64,000 nucleotides of DNA from Amycolatopsis nivea (GTDB lineage: Bacteria; Actinomycetota; Actinomycetes; Mycobacteriales; Pseudonocardiaceae): contig NZ_SDLT01000002.1 of the NCBI RefSeq assembly GCF_004522235.1, positions 1 to 64,000 of the forward strand. Reading direction: 5' to 3'. The translations under genes were made by a program, and so were the position numbers. Under the pieces are notes generated by a model. That model searched no databases. It was not told the DNA's origin and saw only the letters and a list, made by a program, of their open reading frames with translations. Below, one piece after another: positions 10,075-19,212 of the stretch; position 1 is the first letter of the stretch, and every line of letters starts with the position of its first letter.

Positions 10075-11373
10075 CTATTCCGCCGTTTCATCGGAGTGGT
10101 TCGTTGCCATGATCGACGAATTGACGAGAACGAATGCGAGCACAACCGCGAGGCCGGTCATTGGCGCGGCGGCGAGTGCGATCACGGCACGGAAAACGGT
10201 GTCCCCGGGTACCGCCAGCAGCAGCACCGAAGCCGTGGCCGCGACCACCGTCCACGTGATCAACACGCGCCTGGCCTGGGCGCGCGCGACGAGCACGGCG
10301 GTGAGCAACTGCATGGGCACCAGCAGCACCGAGGACCAGACGAGCCCGGCGACCGCCCAGCCGTCCACCTGGTAACCGGCGCCGTAGACGAACCCCACCG
10401 CCCACGGGCCGATCAGCAGGCCGACCAGCGCGCCGAGCGCGGCCAGCGCGAGCGAGGCGAACGTGCCGAGCAGCAACACGCGACGCAACCGATGCCGGCC
10501 GGCCTCGCTCGTGGAAAGCCGCACGACGAACGGCACCGCAAGCGATTGCACCGGCCCTACCAGCGTCAACGGCAACCGCGCGATGACCAGCGCGGCGAAG
10601 ACCGCACCGAGCCGGCCGCGGTCGCCGCCCGGCGCGAGCAGGCCGACGAGCGCGGGATATCCGGTGATGACGCTCGCGGTGAGCGCGGCACCGAGCAGCA
10701 GCATCAGCATCCGGCGGACGGTGACCGGCCAGCCGTCGCCCTCGGCGCGGACGTCGAGCAGCCGCCAGCCTTGGCGGACGAACAGCAGCCAGGCGAACGA
10801 ACCCGCCGCGACTGCCAGCGCCAACGGGACCAGCCGGTAGGCCGTCGCGAGGACCAGCAGGCCCAGGACCAGCGCGCGAACCGCGGGTTCGGCGACCACC
10901 AGCCAGGCGAAATGCTTCACCTGGTGCTGCCCGATCAGCAGCCCGCGAACGCCGAACTGGCAGGCGAACGCGACGCCGCCGGCCAGCACGACGAGGGCGA
11001 GTTCCCCGTAGCCGGGGAAAAGCCGGTCGCGGACCGGCGGGGCGAGCAGCGCGAGCCCGAACGCGGCGGCCACCGCGGCGGCGGTGGCGACGGCCCGGAG
11101 CGCACCCCGGCCGGCGAGCCCGCCAGAGAGCGCGGCCACCGCGGACTGTCGGGAAAGCTCCTGCTCAAGCGGGGAAAGCGCGCTGCCGAGACCCATCAGC
11201 AGGCCCCAGAAGGTGACGAACGTGGCGTACTGGTCCGGCGGCAGAAGCCGCGCGCAAGCGACGGTGAGGACGTAGCCGAGGACGATCGACGCGAGCAGCG
11301 AACCGCCGAGTTTCCCGGCGGTTCGGTGGGTGTCGCGGACGACTCCGCCTGCCGTCTCTTCGGTCACGCTCAT
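10075..11373 (-). CDS. Polysaccharide flippase-like membrane protein (Wzx/MATE superfamily)
   Basis: 432 aa, about 12 hydrophobic helices, starting after a short cytoplasmic N terminus with GGSLLASIVLGYVLTVACAR. The paired-helix pattern and charged residues in the first helices resemble Wzx-type oligosaccharide-lipid flippases. The ATG overlaps the stop of the upstream glycosyltransferase (ATGA), so the two are coupled. Likely role: moving a lipid-linked sugar across the plasma membrane. Distant from characterised flippases, so the substrate is unknown. Confidence 0.78.
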   Translation of the reverse strand: MSVTEETAGGVVRDTHRTAGKLGGSLLASIVLGYVLTVACARLLPPDQYATFVTFWGLLMGLGSALSPLEQELSRQSAVAALSGGLAGRGALRAVATAAAVAAAFGLALLAPPVRDRLFPGYGELALVVLAGGVAFACQFGVRGLLIGQHQVKHFAWLVVAEPAVRALVLGLLVLATAYRLVPLALAVAAGSFAWLLFVRQGWRLLDVRAEGDGWPVTVRRMLMLLLGAALTASVITGYPALVGLLAPGGDRGRLGAVFAALVIARLPLTLVGPVQSLAVPFVVRLSTSEAGRHRLRRVLLLGTFASLALAALGALVGLLIGPWAVGFVYGAGYQVDGWAVAGLVWSSVLLVPMQLLTAVLVARAQARRVLITWTVVAATASVLLLAVPGDTVFRAVIALAAAPMTGLAVVLAFVLVNSSIMATNHSDETAE

Positions 11374-12389
11374 CGACGCCGCAGCCGTGCGCGTAATGCC
11401 AGGTAGAGCCCCCGAAACACCCCCGAGCCGAAGCCGGCCGCGAAGACCGGCAGCAGGGTGCTGACCGCGCGCGCCTCGGCGTTGGTGGCCCCGCACTTCT
11501 TCACCACGGCGGCGGCCGCGACGCTTCCGGTCACCCCGAGTGCGGCCGTTGTCTTCGGCATTTTCACCGCAAGTCCGGCCCCAATCACGCCTACAGCGAG
11601 CGAGCAAAATAACGCGTTTCTCGCTGGACCGGGTGAATTTAGGTAGGAATCCACATAGGTTGTCCCCCGAAAGAATGACTGAGCGTAGAACTTTCTGAAG
11701 GAATCACGCCCGTGGTAGATCGCGGAGAACTGCGGGGCCAGAAAAATCCGCGCGCGTTCGGCGATCCAGCGCAGCATCCGGGTGTCGTCGCTGGCGAGCC
11801 GGACGTCGTCGAACAGCGACTCGAACGCGGCCGCCGCGCCCTCCAGCAGGTCGCGGCGGGCGCAGAAGAACGTGGTGCCCTTGGGGTAGACGTCGAACTC
11901 CTCGATGGCGAACGACGTCAGCTTCGGGTCCGCGAAGTACCGTCGCCAGCCGACGGCGACGAGGCCGGCCATGAACCCGGCGTAGGGATTGTGCTCGGAG
12001 GCGACGTGGATGTGGCCGTTCCAGACCGCGCGCTCCGGGTGTTCGACCAGCTGCTCGCGCAGGAAGGCGAGGCTGCCCGCGTCGACGATGACCCGGCTGT
12101 CCAGCAGCAGCAGCCAGTCGCCGGAGGCCTTCGCCATGCCGGCTCGGCGGGCTTCGAACCGGCCGCCGTTGGGTTGGGTCAGCACCGTGATGCCGTGTTC
12201 CTCGCGCAGCCGGGCCAGCTTCCCGGGCGTGCCGTCGGTGCTCCCGTCGTCCACGACGAGCACCTCGACCGGCCACCGGGCCGCCTCGGCGGAGGCGATC
12301 AGCGCGCCCACGCTGCGGTCGATCCAGTCCTGTTCGTTGTGGACCGGGATCACGACGCTGAGCGACGGAAGGAGCGGGTGAGCACTCAC
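11370..12389 (-). CDS. Family 2 glycosyltransferase with C-terminal hydrophobic segments
   Basis: 339 aa. GT-A fold with SVVIPVHNEQDWID, VLVVDDGSTDGTP and the acidic DWLLLLDSRVIVD motif. The C-terminal third has hydrophobic stretches (NALFCSLAVGVIGAGLAV and a second near TAALGVTGSVAAAAVV) that probably anchor it in the membrane near the flippase. GTG start at 12389. First gene of the leftward glycan operon, divergent from the epimerase gene. Confidence 0.85.
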   Translation of the reverse strand: MSAHPLLPSLSVVIPVHNEQDWIDRSVGALIASAEAARWPVEVLVVDDGSTDGTPGKLARLREEHGITVLTQPNGGRFEARRAGMAKASGDWLLLLDSRVIVDAGSLAFLREQLVEHPERAVWNGHIHVASEHNPYAGFMAGLVAVGWRRYFADPKLTSFAIEEFDVYPKGTTFFCARRDLLEGAAAAFESLFDDVRLASDDTRMLRWIAERARIFLAPQFSAIYHGRDSFRKFYAQSFFRGTTYVDSYLNSPGPARNALFCSLAVGVIGAGLAVKMPKTTAALGVTGSVAAAAVVKKCGATNAEARAVSTLLPVFAAGFGSGVFRGLYLALRARLRRR

Positions 12390-12475
12390 GCGGCGAGGCT
12401 ACCCTGCACTTGACCGGCGGGAATGCGCAGTATCCTTGCCGCCGTCGCTAACCCTCTGTTGATTGGGCATCCACG

Positions 12476-13573
12476 GTGATCTCCTTCGTCGCAGGCACCA
12501 CCGCGGAACTGATCAAGATCGCGCCGGTCTTCCACCGCGTCGCCGAGCGCGGAGCGACCCCGAAGCTCTGGTTCACCGCACAGCACGTGGACGAGGTCGC
12601 CGACGTCCTGTCCGATCTGCGGCTGCCCGAACCGGATCTGTGGTTCGTGCCTCGCGCGCGGGCACGCGACCTCGAATCCCCGGCGCAGGTGCCGGGCTGG
12701 GCCGCGCAGGTCATGCGCACCGCGTGGAGTCGCCGCGCCGAACTCCGCGCCCAGTTGAGCGAGGACGGCCGCCCGCCGCTCGTGCTGGTGCACGGCGACA
12801 CGTTCACCACGCCGTACGGAGCGTTGATCGGCAAGAAGATCCTGAAGGCCCGCGTCGGGCACATCGAGGCGGGCACGCGGTCGGGCAGCATCCTGTCGCC
12901 GCTGCCGGAGGAACTGAACCGCAAGATCGCCGGGAAGTTCGTGGACATCCACTTCTCGCCGAGCGAGCGCGAGGTGCACAACCTGCGGGGCGCCCGCGGC
13001 GTCGTGGTGAACACCGAGGCGAACACGGCGATCGACTCGATGCGTCAGGTCGTCGACCAGCCGCTGGACGTGCCGGGCCTGCCGGAGAAGTTCGGCCTGG
13101 CGACGCTGCACCGGTTCGAACTGGTGTCGCGGGCGGACAAGTACCGCGAGGCACTGGAAATCCTGCGCGCGCAGAGCCGCGAGATGCCGGTCCTGTACCT
13201 GGCCGGTGCGCCGGAGCGGGAGAAGATCCGCGCGCTGGGCCTGGACGAGCTTTTCGACGACAAGTTCATCGCGCAGCCGAAGATGCGGTACCTGAAGTTC
13301 CTGCCGCTGGTCGCGCGAGCCGAGTACGTGGTCACAGACTCCGGTGGGTTGCAGGAGGAATGCGGTTACCTCGGCGTCCCGTGCGCGGTCCACCGGGCCC
13401 GCACCGAACGACACGTGGGCATCGGCGAGAACGTCGTCCTGACCGAGATGCGCGGAGACCGGCTGCGGGAATTCCTGTCCACGTACCGAAATCGCCGCGG
13501 ACAGTCCTGGACGGACAAATACCATCCGTCGGATATCGTGGTGAACTCGTTGGCACAGCTGGGTTATTGCTGA
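12476..13573 (+). CDS. UDP-N-acetylglucosamine 2-epimerase (WecB-like)
   Basis: 365 aa. The GT-B-like epimerase fold is shown by ISFVAGTTAELIKIAPVF at the N terminus, VHGDTFTTPYGALIG, the conserved GHIEAGTRSG, and the C-terminal nucleotide-binding segment VVTDSGGLQEE. Interconverts UDP-GlcNAc and UDP-ManNAc, or a related nucleotide sugar, for surface glycan synthesis. GTG start at 12476. It faces away from the glycosyltransferase operon across an 86-base divergent promoter region; its 3' end overlaps the next, opposing gene by 10 bases. Confidence 0.88.
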   Translation: MISFVAGTTAELIKIAPVFHRVAERGATPKLWFTAQHVDEVADVLSDLRLPEPDLWFVPRARARDLESPAQVPGWAAQVMRTAWSRRAELRAQLSEDGRPPLVLVHGDTFTTPYGALIGKKILKARVGHIEAGTRSGSILSPLPEELNRKIAGKFVDIHFSPSEREVHNLRGARGVVVNTEANTAIDSMRQVVDQPLDVPGLPEKFGLATLHRFELVSRADKYREALEILRAQSREMPVLYLAGAPEREKIRALGLDELFDDKFIAQPKMRYLKFLPLVARAEYVVTDSGGLQEECGYLGVPCAVHRARTERHVGIGENVVLTEMRGDRLREFLSTYRNRRGQSWTDKYHPSDIVVNSLAQLGYC

Positions 13574-14022
13574 CCCTCGAGCAGCTGGATCTCCCGGACG
13601 TAGAAATCCTGCGTCAGCTCAGCCATCTTCTCGAAGAACTGAAGCCCGCCGGCGACCAGCCCCGACAACAGGTCCGCTTCCCCGGCCACCGAGGTCCGGC
13701 GGAAATCGCTGCCGCTGACGGTGATCCGAACCAGCCCTCGCGACACCCGGTCCAGCGCGAGCTCCAGCGACTGGTCCGGGAAGGGTGACCGCGCGGAGCC
13801 GGTTTTCCGGTACTCCGCGACGAGATGCGCGACCGCAGACCACAGTCCTTCGATCTCCGAAGCCAGATTATCGTCGAGAATCACCACCCCGGACACGGTG
13901 AGCATGATCGCGCCGGCCAGGTCCTCGCCGTACCGCGTGTGCGGCCGCTCGGTGCAATCCACGAGGTCCACGAACTCCGTCGTCGACCAGAGCCGGGTAC
14001 GGACGGGATCCACCCAGGTCAT
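13564..14022 (-). CDS. Protein of unknown function, 152 aa
   Basis: I do not recognise the family. The protein is acidic and soluble, with predicted strands around AGAIMLTVSGVVILDD and helices in the second half (ADLLSGLVAGGLQFFEKMAEL). Coding status is supported by strong third-position GC and by a GGGGGAGG ribosome binding site before the ATG at 14022. It stands alone: the recR terminator lies just upstream and the epimerase gene converges on its 3' end. Confidence 0.75.
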   Translation of the reverse strand: MTWVDPVRTRLWSTTEFVDLVDCTERPHTRYGEDLAGAIMLTVSGVVILDDNLASEIEGLWSAVAHLVAEYRKTGSARSPFPDQSLELALDRVSRGLVRITVSGSDFRRTSVAGEADLLSGLVAGGLQFFEKMAELTQDFYVREIQLLEGQQ

Positions 14023-14039
14023 CGTGCCTCCCCCAGTGC

Positions 14040-14071
14040 AAAAAAGGACGCGGCGCCAAGGCCGCGTCCTT
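14040..14071 (-). terminator. Intrinsic terminator of the ybaB-recR operon
   Basis: On the minus strand a perfect 9-bp GC-rich stem (arms 14046-14054 and 14061-14069, 6-base loop) is followed directly by six T residues. It begins 14 bases after the recR stop. One of the few textbook T-tract terminators in the window. Confidence 0.9.
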
Positions 14072-14084
14072 CCCTGTCAACAGC

Positions 14085-14681
14085 TCAGAGCGCGCGCCGC
14101 CCGGACAACGCGCGGCCCAAAGTCAGTTCGTCCGCGAACTCGAGGTCCCCGCCCATCGGCAGCCCCGACGCCAGCCGCGTCACCGAGAGGCCCGGGAAAT
14201 CGCGCAGCATCCGCACCAGGTACGTCGCGGTCGCCTCGCCCTCGGTGTTCGGGTCGGTCGCGATGATGATCTCCCGGACGTCCGCCTCGCCGATGCGCTT
14301 CAGCAGTTCCCGCATCCGCAACTGCTCCGGGCCGATGCCCGACAGCGGGTCCAGAGCGCCGCCGAGGACGTGGTAGCGGCCCTTGAACTCGCGGGTCCGC
14401 TCGACCGCCAGCACGTCCTTCGGCTCCTCGACCACGCAGATCACCGTGAGGTCGCGGCGTTCGTCGCGGCAGATCCGGCACGTTTCCTGTTCCGAGACGT
14501 TGCCGCAGATCTCGCAGAACTGCACGCCTTCCTTGACCTTGCCCAGCACGTCCTGCAGCCGCGCGATGTCCGCGGGGTCGGCGGCCAGCAGGTGGAACGC
14601 GATGCGCTGGGCACTCTTCGGACCGACGCCGGGCAACCGCCCCAGTTCGTCGATCAGGTCCTGGACGACACCTTCGTACAA
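14085..14681 (-). CDS. recR: Recombination mediator RecR
   Basis: 198 aa, the usual length. A helix-hairpin-helix segment [17 protein letters not shown] is followed by the four-cysteine zinc finger beginning CEICGNV and ending TCRIC, then the Toprim domain with [12 protein letters not shown] and [10 protein letters not shown]. RecR works with RecF/RecO in loading RecA at gaps. It starts at a TTG (14681), three bases after the ybaB stop, as expected for the conserved ybaB-recR pair. Confidence 0.96.
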   Translation of the reverse strand: MYEGVVQDLIDELGRLPGVGPKSAQRIAFHLLAADPADIARLQDVLGKVKEGVQFCEICGNVSEQETCRICRDERRDLTVICVVEEPKDVLAVERTREFKGRYHVLGGALDPLSGIGPEQLRMRELLKRIGEADVREIIIATDPNTEGEATATYLVRMLRDFPGLSVTRLASGLPMGGDLEFADELTLGRALSGRRAL

Positions 14682-14684
14682 GTG

Positions 14685-15041
14685 TCAGCCGCCGAAGCCG
14701 AGGCTGCCGAGGTCCGGCATGCCGCCGCCGAGGCCGCCCGCCAGCGGGCCCAGCTTCTGCTCGGTGAGCTTCTGCGCGCTCGCCGACGCGTCGCGCACCG
14801 CGGCGACCACCAGGTCGGCCAGGGTTTCGACGTCGTCCGGGTCGACCACCTTCGGGTCGATGACGAGGCCCTTCAGCTGGCTGTCGCCGGACACCGTCGC
14901 GGTGACCAGACCGCCGCCCGCGGTGCCGGTGACCTCGGTGTTGGCGAGTTCCTCCTGGGCCTCCACCAGCTTCTGCTGCATCTGCTGGGCCTGCTGCATG
15001 ATCTGCGACAGGTCGAAGCCGCCGCCGCCGGGTTGCACCAT
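14685..15041 (-). CDS. YbaB/EbfC family nucleoid-associated protein
   Basis: 118 aa. A helical dimerisation segment [18 protein letters not shown] is followed by the family sequence [11 protein letters not shown] and a glycine-rich tail. Small DNA-binding dimer encoded next to recR in most bacteria. ATG at 15041 with GGAAGG upstream. A 103-base gap separates it from the divergent amidase gene. Confidence 0.93.
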   Translation of the reverse strand: MVQPGGGGFDLSQIMQQAQQMQQKLVEAQEELANTEVTGTAGGGLVTATVSGDSQLKGLVIDPKVVDPDDVETLADLVVAAVRDASASAQKLTEQKLGPLAGGLGGGMPDLGSLGFGG

Positions 15042-15144
15042 GATCGCACTCGGTCCTTCCGCGTTTGGGTGTTCCTCCCCAGCCTAGCCGCGAGTCCGGC
15101 GCGTCCGTCCCCGCGGCACGCGTGTGCTGTGGCACCGTGGTCGC

Positions 15145-16002
15145 GTGCGAGCGAAGACACTCCCGCTGCTGACCGGCCTGCTGCTGCTCACGGCGTGTTC
15201 CGGCGGCGGCGGGACGCCTCCGTCTCCGGCCGCCGCGCCGACGTCGTCCCCGGGATCCGCGACGCCGAGCCCGTCGTCTTCCAGCCCGCCACCGGCGCCG
15301 TCCTCGTCTTCCAGCCCGCCCTCGACGTCCGCCGTGCCGCCGGTCGGCTCGGGCAAGGTCGTGGTCCTCGATCCCGGACACAACGGCGGCAACGCCTCGC
15401 ACCCCGGCGAGATCAACCGGAAGGTGCCCGCCGGGCGCGGGCAGACGAAGCCGTGCAACACCACCGGCACCTCGACCAACGCCGGGTACCCGGAGCACGC
15501 CTTCACCTTCGCGGTCGCGCAGCAGGTCGGGAATGCGTTGGCGGCCAAGGGAATCAAGGTCGTCTACACGCGACAGAACGACTCCGGCGTCGGCCCGTGC
15601 GTCGACGAGCGCGCGCGGATCGGCAACGACGCGAACGCCGACGCAGTGGTCTCGATCCACGCCGACGGGTCCACTTCGCCAACCGCGCACGGCTTCCACG
15701 TCGCGTACTCGGCACCGCCGTTGAACGCCGCGCAGGGCGAACCTTCGCTGAAGCTTGCGCGCACCATGCGCGACGGAATCCGCGACTACGGCTTTCCCAC
15801 CTCCACTTACATCGGCTCGGCGGGCCTCTCGCCACGGAATGATCTGGGCGGGCTGAATCTGTCGACCCGGCCCGCCGTGCTTGTCGAATGCGGCAACATG
15901 CGCAACGCCGACGAGGCCGGTCAGATGTCCTCGGCGGCGGGCCGGGCGCACTACGCGCAGGCCATCGCGAAGGCGATCGAGGCGTACCTGGCCGGTGCCT
16001 GA
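15145..16002 (+). CDS. Lipoprotein N-acetylmuramoyl-L-alanine amidase (Amidase_3)
   Basis: 285 aa. A lipoprotein signal peptide with LLLTAC is followed by a Ser/Pro-rich linker of about 50 residues and then a zinc amidase domain. Likely zinc ligands are the His in LDPGHNGG, the Glu in YPEHAFTFAV and the His in SIHADGS; the catalytic Glu is in LVECGNMRN. Cleaves the amide between muramic acid and the stem peptide. The position beside ybaB-recR matches the Mycobacterium tuberculosis Ami1 locus (Rv3717 next to Rv3716c-Rv3715c), known from memory. The GTG at 15145 is preferred over an in-frame GTG at 15124 because it sits directly before the signal peptide. Confidence 0.9.
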   Translation: MRAKTLPLLTGLLLLTACSGGGGTPPSPAAAPTSSPGSATPSPSSSSPPPAPSSSSSPPSTSAVPPVGSGKVVVLDPGHNGGNASHPGEINRKVPAGRGQTKPCNTTGTSTNAGYPEHAFTFAVAQQVGNALAAKGIKVVYTRQNDSGVGPCVDERARIGNDANADAVVSIHADGSTSPTAHGFHVAYSAPPLNAAQGEPSLKLARTMRDGIRDYGFPTSTYIGSAGLSPRNDLGGLNLSTRPAVLVECGNMRNADEAGQMSSAAGRAHYAQAIAKAIEAYLAGA

Positions 16003-16107
16003 CGCAGAGAGCCGAAAGGGCTACTGAGCGGACAGAACACCGGACACCGTCTTCTTTCTTGATCGGTCCCGACTTACCGTCGCTGGGGACCTTTCGAGGA
16101 GGCGTCG

Positions 16108-19100
16108 GTGGCAACTTCACTCCGAGGACGACTGGTACGGCTGTTCGCCGTGGCAGCCATGGCGGGCACTCTCGTGTCGACGGGAGTCGCCGAGGCCGCT
16201 CCACAGTCGGTGACCGCCGGGCCAGCGCGGTTCGAAGTCCTGTCGCCGACACTCATCCGCACCGAATACGCGGGTGACGCCAAGTTCGTCGACGCGGGCA
16301 CGTTCAACGCGATCGGCCGCGGCAGTTTCTCCAAAACCCCTTACACCGCAACGAAACGCGACGGCTGGCTGACCATCCGGACCAGCGCCGTCCAGCTGCG
16401 CTACAAGCTCGACTCGGGCGCGTTCTCCGACGACAACCTCACCGTCCAGCTGCGAACCGGCGGCCAGGACGTCACCGCGCGGCCGTGGGCGGGCAAGCTG
16501 ACGCCGGCCTGCGCTTTCGGCACCCTCTGCGAGGCCGAACATCTGCAGCTCAACGGCCCAGGCACGGCTACCGACCACCGCGGCTACACCGGCGACGGTT
16601 TCGCGGCGGGCTTCATCAACCCCGGCGACAGCCTGGCCTTCCGCGCCACCGCTCCCAGTGATCACCAGCTGGACCTGCGCTACGCCAACGGAACCGGCGG
16701 CGACGGACAGCACACCGCCCGCACGCTCAGCGTCCTCGTGGACGGTGCGAACGCGCGGACCATCACCCTTCCGGCGACCGCGGACTGGGACACCTGGGCC
16801 GTCGCGACCGTGCCGATCACGCTGCCCGCAGGACAGCATCAGGTGACCGTCAAGCGCGGCACCGGCGGCTCGGGCAACGTCAACATCGACAGCCTCGCCC
16901 TGGTCAACACCGGTGCCGAGTACCCGCAACCCGTGCCGCCCGCGCCGACACCGTGTGCGTTCGGCGTCCTCTGCGAGGCCGAGCAAGGCGCGCTGTCCGG
17001 CGGCGCACACCCGGCCAGCGACCACGACGGACACTCCGGCAAGGCCTTCCTCGCTGGCATGGAGCGATCCGGCGCTTCGGACGCGCTGACGATCACCGGC
17101 GTCCCCGCCGACGGTGCCTACGATCTGCAGCTGCGCTACGCCGACGCGACCGCCGTTTCCGGCCAAACCCAGCCAACCTCGTTGACGCTCCAAGCCGACG
17201 GCACCGCCACTAACCTGAGCTTGGCGTCGACCAGCAGCTGGAATTCCTGGCGCACCAAGGCAATCCCGGTACAGCTCAAGGCTGGCACCAACACCGTCAC
17301 ACTGTCCTGTCCGGACTCGAACTGCCACGTCAACCTCGACACCGTCGCCGTCACCGCCGCGCATTCGGTGTTGCTCGCCCCGCACGCGCCGCTCGGCGGA
17401 TACCGACGCGGACTCGACGACGTCGACGGAACCGCGGTCACCGCGCCAGGAATCCTTTACCAGGACGGCTGGTCGCTGCTGGACGACACCGCATCGGCGC
17501 TGTACAACCCGCGCACCAAAGTCGTCACCCAGCGACCCAATAGCGAGAACTACCAGGACGGTTACGTCTTCGCTTACGGCCAGGACTACGGCCAAGCGCT
17601 CCAGGAACTGGCCCAGCTGACCGGACCGTCGCTGCTGCTGCCCCACTGGGCTTACGGCGTCTGGTATTCCGAGTACTACGACCGCACCGCCGCTGACTTC
17701 GAGCAGACGATCGTGCCGAAATTCCGCGAGCAGCAGGTGCCGCTCGACATGCTCGTCGTCGACACCGACTTCAAATCGCCGGACCGGTGGAACGGCTGGG
17801 AAATCGACCCGACCCGCTTCCCCGACCCGAAGGCGTTCTTCCAGTGGGCGCACGACCAGGGCCTGCACACGTCGCTGAACATCCATCCGAGCATCCGCGG
17901 CGACGACCCGCAGTTCCCGGCCGCACAGGCGACCGCGAAGGGCAAACTTCAGCCCAGCTGCGGAAAAGACTGCTACGTCTTCGATTTCGGCGACCCCGAC
18001 CAGCTGCGGGCCTACTTCGACCTGCACCGGCCGATGGAACAGCAGGGCAACGACGTCTGGTGGCTCGATTGGTGTTGCGACGCCTCGAAATCCAGCCTCG
18101 CCGGCGTCACCCCGGACGCGTGGATCAACCAGCAGTACGCACAGCACGGCGGCTTCGCGTTCTCCCGCGCGTACGGCTCGCTGCAAGCCGGCGGATACAG
18201 CTCGCCGACCGCCGTGCCGACCGGTCCGTGGGCGGACAAGCGCACCACGCTGCACTTCACCGGCGACACCATTTCCGACTGGGCAACGCTGGCCTTCGAG
18301 GTCGGCTACACCCCCGGTGAATCCGCGGCGACCGGACTGGCTTCGGTGAGCCACGACATCGGCGGCCACACCGGCGGGTTGCAGCAGCCGGGCACGGAGC
18401 CGGGCAGCACCAAGCTGCCGGACGACCTGTACGCGCGCTGGGTGCAACTCGGCACGTTCCAGCCGATCGACCGGCTGCACTCCAACCACAGCGACCGGCT
18501 GCCCTGGCAGTACGGAGCCGCCGCGGACGCGTCAGCGACGAAATTCCTGAACCTGCGCGAAAATCTCGTGCCGTACACCTACTCGCTCGCGCAGCAGGCC
18601 ACCGCGACCGGAATGCCGATCGTGCGACCGCTGTACCTGCAATATCCGGACCAGCAGGAGGCGTACGCGCAGGCAGGCGGGGAATACCTGTACGGCCCGG
18701 ACGTCCTCGTGGCTCCGGCGACCAGCCCGGGTGCCACCGCGACCACGAGCGTCTGGTTCCCGCCGGGCAGCGACTGGACGGACTACTTCACCGGCAAGAC
18801 CTACCGCGGCGGCACCAGCGCGCAGATCACGACGGGCTGGGACACGATGCCGGTGTTCATGCGCTCGGGCGGAATCATGGTCACCCGCAGCGGAAATGTC
18901 GCCGGGGACGCGCACGATCCGCTGACCGCCGCGACCGTCACGGTGGCTGGCGGCCACAACGGCGCGTTCACTCTCCAGGAAGAGCGGTCCTCGACTGCCT
19001 TGCGCTACACCGAAAATGCCCACTCGGCAATGCTCGCGATCGGTGCCTCGCAACGCGCTTGGACGGTCCGGTTCACCAATGCCGCCAAGCCAGCCGCGGT

Positions 19101-19212
19101 GTACGTGGACGGTCGGCGCAGCGGAAGCTGGACCTGGGACGCCGCGACCCGGACCGTGACCGTGCAGGCACCGCCGACGTCGCACCCGCTCACGGTCCGG
19201 CTGATCCGCTAG
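16108..19212 (+). CDS. Secreted glycoside hydrolase family 31 with two CBM35-like modules
   Basis: 1034 aa, secreted: signal peptide ending near AEAAPQ. Two similar modules beginning CAFGTLCEAE (about residue 135) and CAFGVLCEAE (about residue 282) look like CBM35-type carbohydrate-binding domains inserted into the N-terminal part. The GH31 barrel follows from about residue 500; the probable nucleophile is Asp654 in WWLDWCCD and the acid/base Asp720 in FTGDTISDW, with the typical GGHTGG loop. Likely an alpha-glucosidase, alpha-xylosidase or transglycosylase acting outside the cell; substrate unknown. GTG start with AGGAGG upstream. Its stop overlaps that of dnaX by four bases. Confidence 0.88.
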   Translation: MATSLRGRLVRLFAVAAMAGTLVSTGVAEAAPQSVTAGPARFEVLSPTLIRTEYAGDAKFVDAGTFNAIGRGSFSKTPYTATKRDGWLTIRTSAVQLRYKLDSGAFSDDNLTVQLRTGGQDVTARPWAGKLTPACAFGTLCEAEHLQLNGPGTATDHRGYTGDGFAAGFINPGDSLAFRATAPSDHQLDLRYANGTGGDGQHTARTLSVLVDGANARTITLPATADWDTWAVATVPITLPAGQHQVTVKRGTGGSGNVNIDSLALVNTGAEYPQPVPPAPTPCAFGVLCEAEQGALSGGAHPASDHDGHSGKAFLAGMERSGASDALTITGVPADGAYDLQLRYADATAVSGQTQPTSLTLQADGTATNLSLASTSSWNSWRTKAIPVQLKAGTNTVTLSCPDSNCHVNLDTVAVTAAHSVLLAPHAPLGGYRRGLDDVDGTAVTAPGILYQDGWSLLDDTASALYNPRTKVVTQRPNSENYQDGYVFAYGQDYGQALQELAQLTGPSLLLPHWAYGVWYSEYYDRTAADFEQTIVPKFREQQVPLDMLVVDTDFKSPDRWNGWEIDPTRFPDPKAFFQWAHDQGLHTSLNIHPSIRGDDPQFPAAQATAKGKLQPSCGKDCYVFDFGDPDQLRAYFDLHRPMEQQGNDVWWLDWCCDASKSSLAGVTPDAWINQQYAQHGGFAFSRAYGSLQAGGYSSPTAVPTGPWADKRTTLHFTGDTISDWATLAFEVGYTPGESAATGLASVSHDIGGHTGGLQQPGTEPGSTKLPDDLYARWVQLGTFQPIDRLHSNHSDRLPWQYGAAADASATKFLNLRENLVPYTYSLAQQATATGMPIVRPLYLQYPDQQEAYAQAGGEYLYGPDVLVAPATSPGATATTSVWFPPGSDWTDYFTGKTYRGGTSAQITTGWDTMPVFMRSGGIMVTRSGNVAGDAHDPLTAATVTVAGGHNGAFTLQEERSSTALRYTENAHSAMLAIGASQRAWTVRFTNAAKPAAVYVDGRRSGSWTWDAATRTVTVQAPPTSHPLTVRLIR

